Assembly: GCA_933207985.1 (NCBI GenBank)
Contig: OW240921.1
Coordinates: forward strand, 20,283,044 to 20,347,043
Source: Pelobates cultripes
Taxonomy: Eukaryota > Chordata > Amphibia > Anura > Pelobatidae
Direction of reading: 5' to 3'
Length of the DNA: 64,000 nt
Both the position numbers and the translations under genes were made by a program. Every line of letters starts with the position of its first letter. Position 1 is the first letter of the stretch. A model generated the notes under the pieces. The model saw only the letters and a program-made list of their open reading frames with translations, had not been told where the DNA came from and searched no databases. Positions 55,900 through 64,000 of the stretch are shown here, piece after piece.

Positions 55900-56215
55900 G
55901 AGATTGTAACCGTATTAGTCCAGTGATGCAGATGTAAAATAACAGATGAAATTCATATTTTTAATATCTTTTCTTATTGGACTAACAGAAATTGTGCAAT
56001 GACAAGCTTTCAGGAGAACCTCCCTTGCTCAAGTCTAAAGTATTTCTAAGCAAGACGACACATAATTCAAAGTTGAGTTGTGATACAGGGGTTAAAGTGA
56101 CATGAGTGCAGCTAAGACACAGGTTTGATAGAAAATAGGCACCCTTCTCACAGAGGGTCATACATATCTTGTGTGAAGATAACAGAGTGAGGGGAAGAGA
56201 GAGAAAACACAAACA
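55900..56215 (-). mobile_element. Penelope-like tail with hammerhead relic
   Basis: On the minus strand 56033-56001 reads TTGAGCA, extra A, stem GGAG...CTCC, then TGAAAGC and TTGTC. Compared with CUGANGA-II-GAAA this has a few changes in core 1. The surroundings (GTATTAGTCCAGTGATGCAG, TTGGACTAACA) are those of an old vertebrate Penelope-type repeat. Confidence 0.45.
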
Positions 56216-56589
56216 AGCAAACAGTGCAGAGAACGGTGCTAGAAGGGGAGAGTAAAGAAAAAAATTAATAAGAAAAAGGGTGCGCCTTAAATATAGATAC
56301 TAAGTACAGGTGAATAATAAAATTTAGTTCAAATAACTTAACACTAGTCCAATGTAGTGTAATCCACAGTGGTATGGAAAGTTCTTGTAGAGCAGCAGAT
56401 TAAGTAATTTGTCACGGGTAGAGGCTTGTAATTCGGTAGACGCCCACCTTAGGATTCTTTAGACTTCTTTAGTATTTTATGTCATTAAATATGTAATATA
56501 AAACTGTATTACTAGTACAAAATTCTTGTGATACCTTAAACATATAATTTAACTAGCGGCCAAGACACAGATAGAACTTCCCAAACTCT

Positions 56590-56975
56590 CGAAAATGAGT
56601 ATGCAATGTATATAGTGTCAGCGCTTAGTGAATGTGTCCCTATGAGTTAATCTCAGGGAAATCAAAAAAGCTATTCTATATAATAGGAGAACCTAATTCA
56701 TAAGTCTGATATAAAACATAAAAATAAGAAGTAACTATAAAAAATGATGGAAAGGATAATAGTCACAAAAGGGAATAGGCAAAATCTGTATTCATATCAG
56801 TGTTGAACCTTGTTGGTTTGCTAGTTGTACCTTAGGAATTAATGAAACAAAAAATAGTGTAACACTGTATGTTTAGGGAATTAAACATACAGTGTTACAC
56901 TTGTTTCATTAATTCCTAAGGTACAACCAGCAAACCATTCACTAAGCGCTAACACTATATATATTGCATATTCGT
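56590..56975. repeat. Foldback: near-perfect inverted repeat
   Basis: 56815-56879 (GGTTTGCTAGTTGTACCTTA ... TGTTTA) faces its reverse complement at 56884-56938 across a very short loop (GGGAAT). An outer pair of arms, 56590-56637 and 56938-56975, is separated from the inner left arm by about 175 bp of extra sequence. Confidence 0.85.
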
Positions 56976-57120
56976 TTAAAAGGTGCTAATATCAATAAAG
57001 TGCTCTTACTAATACTTTACAATTTTTTAAAGGAAATTGAACCTCAATTGAATATTGTCTGTATAATGTTGCCCGTGGTCCTGTTCAAGCTGCAGATTTA
57101 CTGTCAGTCGGTGCAGGAGC

Positions 57121-57487
57121 ACATTCAGTACTCTGATATGTCAACGTGTCGTGTATTTAGGTCACATTAGGTAATAAAGACAAACAATAATTTAGTTATA
57201 AAACATTGCTCTTTGCCAGTATCCTCTGTGTGCTCATCTTATTAAAAAAATAAATGCTGAAGGCGTTTTCTTTTAAGTTACATTTACTTGTGTTAATTTA
57301 TTGTGTTTATATAAATCTGCCTTAAGGAAAAGACTGTGAGAACAAACCGGGCTACAAAACACCACCAGATCCATTCTTCCCTCAGTATAGATAGTAACAC
57401 AATTGTAATTCCCCCCAGTATAGCAAAACACCAACACCTTCAGAAAAGAACCACAACCTTCAGCTAACGTAAAAACCACACAAAAGC
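57121..57487. repeat. Dispersed repeat with GATA tail, copy 2
   Basis: Second copy of 49557-49936, lacking a short ATTCCAAATGTAG word near 57441. Followed by 57508-57691, a GATA/GACA/GAGA array. Confidence 0.9.
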
Positions 57488-57507
57488 CACCCAGAAGTAG
57501 AGGATGT

Positions 57508-57511
57508 AGAA

Positions 57512-57542
<31 letters not shown>

Positions 57543-57607
57543 TAGATAGATAGATAGATAGACAGACAGACAAATAGATAGATAGATAGATAGATAGATA
57601 TATAGAT

Positions 57608-57691
<84 letters not shown>
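57508..57691. repeat. Compound (GATA)n(GACA)n(GA)n microsatellite
   Basis: Alternating GATA and GACA blocks with a GAGAGA core. Open frames across it (Tyr/Leu/Ser repeats) are artefacts. Confidence 0.95.
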
Positions 57692-59434
57692 GTCACAGCT
57701 ATGCAACACAGAGTATAAAAGTTACCATTTAATGGAGAGTCTTTAGGAATCCAGTGTATTGGGTTAAATAAACAGAGGTTATTGATCCCCAATGTATAAT
57801 CCTGTAAGGCAGAAATGTATTTAGAACAAAAAAGTTCCAAAATGTTTTGCTATCATAGATAGATATGGTTTAGACAGACAGAGCAATCAATCAATTGATT
57901 GATCGATGATTGTTTGTGATCTTCAAACTACACCAATAAAAGACTGCGTGTATAAAGAACAAAAACAACTATGGAAAGGTATTAACCTCCTCTCACTCCA
58001 ATATTGCAGATATGCGTAGAACTACTCCATGTTCTCAGAAATACAATATCAAAACAATATAAAATCTACAAATAAAAATGAGGCATATATAGTGGAATAC
58101 AGTAAAACACCTTTCTGTATTAGATATACTGGTTAAACTCACAAAATTGATGAAAAAGGAAGGCATGCTTTTTCTTGTTTTAGTTGCAGATAATGCAACT
58201 GAAATGTTTTATTTGCAATGGTAAAACTTTATTGATGAGAAAGTACATTTTAAATATCTAGATATTACAGCAAGACGGGCACAAAATCAAAAACAAACCA
58301 CATGGGAACATATATTTGTTAGATCAATGTTAATGAACAATAGGACAATATAATCCATAAAAAATCCGCAGGTGGGGACCTGTTTACTACAAAGGTTGGT
58401 GAGGACATGGCGGCATAGAACTCCCACCGTCCTTAAGGGGTTAAACAATAATTGTCAAGTGATTTATGTCCCTTTAAAACCAAGTATGCTTTAAAACTGC
58501 ACTGTCACAAACAATAGTTTACATAAATCGGTTGAAAATAATATTCAAAGCAGTTTATGATTATTTTGCCAAAAACAAAATATAATTATGAAAATCAGAC
58601 AGTTTTAAATTGGGGAAGTGGCCATCTTGGAATTGTATCACAATCTGGAATCCCTCAGTGACACTTGGTAGCAAAAAAGGCAAGGCTGCAGAGCCTATGC
58701 TGCAAACAGCCATTCAGCGACCAATCAGAATCTTAGATTTAACTAGTATTTCCCAGTATTCCACTGTGCAATAAGATAAAAAAGTTATTTGAACTGTCTG
58801 GTAAACTGTCTGATGCTGTGTGCTTATTTTATTCACGTTTACAAAAAAATAAAAAACAATTGCTGAGCAATTTTAGAAATGATCACTGCAAGGTGTAGGC
58901 ACAGTTTCGAGTGCATGGAAAATATCTGACAGCTCAAATTTATATACTGACTAGATTTAGAAATATTTTACAGATATTTTTCAAATAGTTTTTGTTAATG
59001 TACATTCAGTTACCCATAAAACATTTCATAAAATGTATTGAATATGTATGTATTGAATTGGAATATGTCTTTTTACTTATATATCTTCTAGTATTAATGG
59101 CTCGTCATAATATCCTTCTATATTACCCAAAAATCTTAATACGCAATCTGAAGTCCTTTATAAAAAATATACATTTATTCTACTCCTAGTGCAAACAGCA
59201 ATACATGCATAAAAACAGATGGTACAGCTTATCTGATGTTACAGAGAAAGATCTTCAATGGAGAGTAATTGTCTTTGCCCAGAAAGTCAGAGGAACAACC
59301 GAAGAGAAGTATTAATAGTAGGAGCACATGTTTCTTTGTCTACTGTTCTTTTATAGACATGACTATTATGACAGCCGAACTTTTAAATAAGACTCTGGCC
59401 ATATAAGGACACATATGAAGACCTCTGACTCTCA
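57692..59434. other. AT-rich DNA, no gene seen
   Basis: 58370-58445 (CCCACCGTCCTTAAGGGGTTAA) looks like the end of a TTAA-type transposon. The rest shows no recognisable feature on either strand. Confidence 0.4.
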
Positions 59435-59554
59435 CCTGTCACCAGTGGTGTATCCTGGTTTTGTGCTGCCCTAGGCAGGACAAAACTCAGGCGCCCCCCT
59501 CCCCCCCGCGCCACCCCCACCCAACCCTTCCCCCCGCCCCACCTTCTAAATACA

Positions 59555-59955
59555 CACACAGTCAGACACATACACAAACACACACACACACAGTCAGACA
59601 CACACACACACACACACAGTCGAACACATACACACAAACACGCACACAGTCAGACACATACACAAACACACACACACACACAGTCAGACACAAACACACA
59701 CACACAGTCGGACACACATACACAAACACACACACACACAGTCAGACACATACACAAACACACACACACACAGTCAGACACAAACACACACACACAGTCA
59801 GACCCCACAAAACACACACACAGTCACATACACACACACACAGTCAGACACATACACAGACACAAACAGTCAGACACAAACACACACACACACAGTCAGA
59901 CACATACACACACACTCACAAACACACACACAGTCAGACACAAACACACACATTA
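59555..59955. repeat. CA-rich minisatellite within the hAT element
   Basis: Units of CAGTCAGACACA-TACACAAACACACACACA repeated more than ten times with small variations. Confidence 0.95.
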
Positions 59956-60059
59956 ACTTTTTTTTAAATTTAAATCCCCCCCCCAACCTCCTTACCTTTG
60001 GGAGTGCTGGGGGGTGGGGGGTCTCTCTCCCTGGTGGTCCAGTGGCTGCAGGGCGGGCG

Positions 60060-60265
60060 GCGCTGGCAGGCGGGCGGGCGGCCGGCGAGGGAGCACTTCC
60101 CATGAGCTGACTGCTCAGCTCCCTCGCGCGTCGGCTGCAGAGTGAGGCTGGGAACCGGAAGATGACGTCATCTTCCGGCTCCCAGCCTCACTTTGCGGTG
60201 CGCGAGGGAGCTGAGCAGTGAGCCCATAGGAAGTGCTCCCTCGCCGGCCGCCCACCTGTTAGCGC
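60060..60265. repeat. Long GC-rich palindrome centred on TGACGTCA
   Basis: GAGGGAGCACTTCC, GCTCAGCTCCCTCGCG, GAGGCTGGGA and CCGGAAGATGACGTCATCTTCCGG build an almost continuous inverted repeat of about 100 bp per arm centred near 60165. The TGACGTCA centre is also a CRE-type (CREB/ATF) site. Confidence 0.85.
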
Positions 60266-60413
60266 CGCCCGCCCGGGATGTCAGTTAGCCGCAAGGCTAA
60301 CAAGGCATCTGCCCTGGGCATTTGGGGGGCGGCGTTTTTTGCCGCCCCCTGAAAAATGCCGCCCAAGGCAAATGCCTTGTTTGCCTCGCGGCTAATACGT
60401 CCCTGCCTGTCAC

Positions 60414-61707
60414 CATACACCAACATTCCAGACTCCTTATGGTACAGTATAACAAATTACCATCAGTTCATTTTAAGCCATTAGACATCTATACCTAATA
60501 TGAATATGAACATAGAATATGTAATATTCTACAATTGAACTCTTATTTGACGTTCACAGGTGTCAAGGATATGAAGGTTTATTTTTTTACAGAGGATGTT
60601 GTGGATCCCCGTGTAATAGTTACCTTGATTTGATACCCAAAGTAAAGAAAATTGAAACAACTGTCTTTTCTTGCACCTAACTTTAAAACACAAATGAAAC
60701 AGCCAGGTTTTTTTTAATTTTTGGCAATATTATTAAGTGAAAAATAGAATTGTAATGGTATTATCACAAAATAATAATAAAAATAAGTGAGACCAATATA
60801 AATGTTTCTTTTTTTTTTTGACTGGTTATTTTGTCTCCTCCATTTAAGAGACCCATTTGTGGCTGCTGTCAATGCACTTTCTTTTCATTTCTTCTCCCAG
60901 CATTTCCGTTTTCTGAGAGGGGATAAAATACCGGTGAAAACTGCAAATCGTTGCTTTTGCTGGTTGTGTCCCACCAATCTTTGATTGGCCAAGACATGTA
61001 AATCTTGATGCTGCACTGGACTAAGTGCTCTGCATTGAGTATGGATTTTGTGGGTTGTGTGTGACAAAAAAAAGGAAAAATTCAACTATACTCCATAGAC
61101 TTCTCTTTGGATCAGCGAGCTATCGATGTTGTAAATATTACCTATTATAGCTCTAAATATTCTGCATTGCCCATATAGCATCCACACTTTTTTTCCTGGG
61201 GTCTGCTGACTCTGATAAAGCGGAATTTCACATCTTTCTTTCACATCTTTTCACATCTTTCTTCTTCGTAATAAAAATAATCACCTTCTCCACTCAAAAT
61301 CTCAATTCCTCGAGTATCAATACCTGACATCTGGTTATGAATGCGGTTTCTACTTCTGTTTATATTTATATAATAAAACTATTTTTCCTCTCACACCCCT
61401 TTTCTCACTTGAACTTTAACTTTTTAAACCAATAGTCATATTTGTTGGCAAACTCTACAAAAATACATAAATACATAAAATAAAACGCAAGAGGGGAAGA
61501 GAGATTTTTAACACACAGTTCTGCGCTACAAACTTGGTGAGAACATGTAAAACGAGAGGAGACACCAATGTGCTTGCTGGTTGAACTGGTTTCCATGGTG
61601 ATTGGCCCACTTTTAGTACGCTTTTTAGAACAGAACACTTGATTAGTCAAACCCTATGACTCACTTTCCAGTCTATTCTAAACCATTAAAAAAAACTAAT
61701 TCCTTTT
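60414..61707. other. Unassigned DNA
   Basis: Scattered T and A runs and a CACATCTTT tandem word near 61225-61265. Open stretches here (61405-61650 minus, 60802-60984 plus) have no recognisable domain and lack splice context. Confidence 0.4.
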
Positions 61708-61713
61708 GCAAGA

Positions 61714-62592
61714 TAACACTTTAATCCACTTCTTATCTACCATAACTGCAGCAAACACTGCGAATGGTGAAACATGTTTCTTGTTGTATGTATGGAAGAA
61801 GTTCCCAGTACCATCATTGTATTTTCCAAGAATACCCTTATATACAATACATTTCGGTTAGATATCAGAATCTCAGTGGAACAAACAGATGGTAATTAAA
61901 TATTTATTGAACGCTTATAACAAACTCTCAGGTGAGAAGTTTTAAACAAAAATTTAATTAATTCAGTACACGTTGACCTAGTCATAACTTCTCAACCCAG
62001 GGTGGTATATCATTGTTTACTCTACTGGATGTAGATGTCACACGATATCACATGGCCATTATTAATGTCACAATGAGGTACTCTGGATGCCAGGAACTCA
62101 ATGCAAACAGCGGGATGTTAAATCTGAGCGACACGTTGCAACATCAAATAATCAGCAGCTGACAGAGGGTAAGATAGCAGGTAAGAGGATCACAGAAACT
62201 GATTAGTGTTACTTTGCTAAAAAAAAATATATATCCTATCAATTCTAGCATAGGCAATCAAGCTATAACTTTGGGGTTTAAGGAATCAAATGTCTACTTG
62301 TTTTAGTTTTAGGTATTTTTAGTTATTTTTACTTATTGGTATTGATTAAAACATTTTTTGTTAATGTCATATATTCCCTGGATTTTTACCAGAACTTTTA
62401 GGAGTTATGATAATACACATTAGATTTGTTTTTCGGGATTTATTACTTCACCACTATTACTTTGGATTCAAGAAAAGAAAAGGTCAGATCTTGATTGAGA
62501 AAGGGCCAGCATTTCTGTTCATTTTAAAGGCTAAGAAAATAAAATATATTATGTACCATAATATCTAAATATTCTGGTAAGGTACAGCTTCC
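61714..62592. repeat. Duplicated 0.8-kb segment, copy 2
   Basis: Same orientation and order as 53744-54518, 8 kb apart, with extra bases in several places. Either a dispersed repeat or a trace of an old tandem duplication of the locus. Confidence 0.75.
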
Positions 62593-63250
62593 CTAATTCT
62601 GCATTGAATTGGCATTGGGCAGTCAGCTACAGAGTTCTGGGCTGCCTATGTCATGTGTGCCAACACACAAGTAACCAATATCTCTGGATGTGTAGTGTTT
62701 CAAGCTGAAACACTGCGCATCCAGGTTCTTACCACCATGACCACTTCAAAAAGCTTACGTGGTTATGGTGATTGGAATAACACTTCTACTGGATTATTTT
62801 GTTGCTTGCAAAATCTTTACCATGCATTTAAAATTGTTAAAAAAAAAAAAAAGCAGAACATCTCATGAAATAAAGGTTAACACAAGTTATAGTTAATTCT
62901 CAACTGTACAAAACTCTATCCTTTCGATTTACTAATCATGCCGATATATACCGAGCTAATTTAGCTAGATACATTTAAAATTCATAGTAAGCCATCAGGA
63001 TTTAGTTTGTTATAGATTCTCAGAGGCAATATAAAACCAAGTGGGGTGGGGGGGGGTTACCTATAGACGTTTAACACTCTATTGATTTGGAGGAACCAGA
63101 ATCTATTTCAGCTAGTTTTCATTGCACTATAAACATGTAAGCTTTATGGATACTTTTGTTACACATACTGTTACACTCTTTAGTAGTTACTTTGCTACTT
63201 TTTGAGTGAGTGATTTATTTATCAAGTATCAAGCTTACTAATTTGTACTT
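62593..63250. other. Unassigned DNA with a short palindrome
   Basis: 62682-62718 contains GGATGTGTAGTGTTTCAAGC facing TGAAACACTGCGCATCC. No gene is recognised. Confidence 0.45.
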
Positions 63251-63251
63251 A

Positions 63252-64000
63252 TTTAAAGCGGCACTTTCATGCCGAATCCTGGTGGGTTTTTTTTAACCCC
63301 CCTCCGGCCTCCACTATCTCTAATTGACACACTAGTCACCCCCAAATGCCCCTAAGCCCCCCACATTACCTATTTTTTATTCCTTATTTTCTGCCCCGAT
63401 CTTGATTCAGGGCGCCGCCATCTTTGTGTGGGTAGATGAAGTCCCTGTGGGACACGTCAACTGCCCGCACTAGATAGACTGTGAGATTCCTGCACATGCC
63501 CAGTGAAACACCTGGACATGCGAACGGGAATTTCATCTATTCATTCATTCATCAGACAGACGAATGAATGAATAGAAATGTCAGACGAAGAAATTAACAC
63601 TGTGTATCAGTGTTCGTTTGTTCGTTCAATTTATTACAAGGAGGGAACTACCGGCGCACAGCTCCCTCCTTGTAATATGTAAAGATAGAAGCGGCACTTC
63701 ATAAGCCCCCCAGGTCCCCCCTCATCCTATGGTGTTCAATATGACCCCCATAATAGCACAAGGGAGATTAAAATCTCCCCAATGCCTCTACTCGCTATAC
63801 CGTGAGTAGGGGCATGTCTCACTGTAAAAGAAAGCAAAAAAACTATTGGCCCCCACCCCTAAACAACAGGTGAGGGCCCTAAAGTAAAATAAGGGGAGAG
63901 ACCTATTGTCCCCCCCCCCCGGCCCTCACCCCTGGGCGGCAGGTGGGGGCCATAATGAGGGGGGAGGGACCTACTGTCCATCCCCTCTCCAGCCCCCACT
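63252..64000. mobile_element. TTAA-type transposon-like unit ending in a GC-rich minisatellite (truncated by window end)
   Basis: Begins near TTTAAAGCGGCACTTTCATGCC. Contains a TGAATGAATGAA palindromic stretch (63537-63572), a pair GGAGGGA...TCCCTCC (63641-63678) and from 63780 the same GC-rich minisatellite as at 3975-4310, in the opposite orientation. The right end lies beyond the window. Confidence 0.5.

Larger units (their letters stand above)
59443..60405. mobile_element. Non-autonomous hAT element with 8-bp target duplication
   Basis: 963 bp from CAGTGGTGTATCC to ATACGTCCCTG (reverse complement CAGGGACGTAT), i.e. imperfect hAT-type inverted ends. Both sides carry CCTGTCAC (59435-59442 and 60406-60413), a perfect 8-bp duplication as made by hAT transposases. 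Inside are a CA-rich minisatellite and a long GC-rich palindrome. No transposase. Confidence 0.9.

Noticed and set aside
57460..57840. Open frames of Tyr/Leu/Ser/Ile repeats
   Set aside because: Translation of the GATA/GACA microsatellite.
59461..59967. 168-codon His/Thr-rich open frame
   Set aside because: Translation of the CA minisatellite within the hAT element.
62653..62868. 71-codon plus-strand open frame with cysteines
   Set aside because: Cys spacing does not fit an LU half-domain, ends in an A-run, and overlaps a palindrome.
1..64000. CRISPR arrays, bacterial operons, tRNA genes
   Set aside because: None found; spliced exons and the vertebrate-type repeat spectrum show nuclear DNA of an animal.

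Overview
The window is vertebrate nuclear DNA, most probably from a frog (anuran). There are no operons. What little host coding sequence exists is spread over small spliced exons with GT/AG borders. About three quarters of the window is transposable-element (TE) material of types typical of anuran genomes: TTAA-flanked MITEs, CR1-like, L1-like and L2-like LINEs, Penelope-like elements, Ty3/Gypsy LTR elements, hAT elements and long GATA/CA microsatellites. Species is not determined. Two 100-base N runs (15503-15602, 39222-39321) are assembly gaps.

Host genes: two tandem genes on the minus strand encode small secreted cysteine-rich proteins with LU (Ly6/uPAR three-finger) domains, of the phospholipase A2 inhibitor gamma / PLAUR-like type. 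Gene A has a signal-peptide exon (14437-14491), two half-domain exons (12588-12707, 12311-12460) and the first half of a second domain (11442-11591). Gene B has the same layout (29159-29216, 22680-22796, 21605-21763, 18638-18787). All visible introns are phase 1. Neither gene shows the last exon, which should complete domain 2: for B it may lie in or near the gap at 15503; for A the space downstream is filled by LINE and Penelope-like debris. Gene A has a good TATA box.

Mobile DNA, left to right. 1-4310: an interspersed repeat, a decayed coding-like stretch and a GC-rich minisatellite. 4380-6309: a broken Penelope-like reverse transcriptase and a 270-300 bp inverted repeat enclosing a hammerhead-ribozyme relic. 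6310-10430: an L1-like LINE cut by a solo LTR with a 5-bp target duplication. 11688-22680: MITEs, a CR1-like fragment, Penelope-like tails and a second solo LTR lie in and between the exons of A and B. 23540-28630: L1 relics and GC hairpins fill intron 1 of gene B. 30913-37423: a complete Ty3/Gypsy element (minus strand, 5-bp target duplication) with integrase encoded BEFORE reverse transcriptase. 39322-46215: a nearly complete Penelope-like element with 1.67-kb direct terminal repeats, an upstream ORF, RT, a GIY-YIG endonuclease, a hammerhead-ribozyme motif and a 5S-rRNA-derived segment in each terminal repeat. 46216-64000: CR1 and L2 fragments, a hAT element with an 8-bp target duplication, GATA/CA arrays, foldbacks and a duplicated 0.8-kb segment.

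The most interesting objects are the Penelope-like element that combines a 5S rRNA-like module with a hammerhead ribozyme, the Gypsy element with inverted pol order, and a perfectly identical 103-bp duplication inside an otherwise decayed L1.
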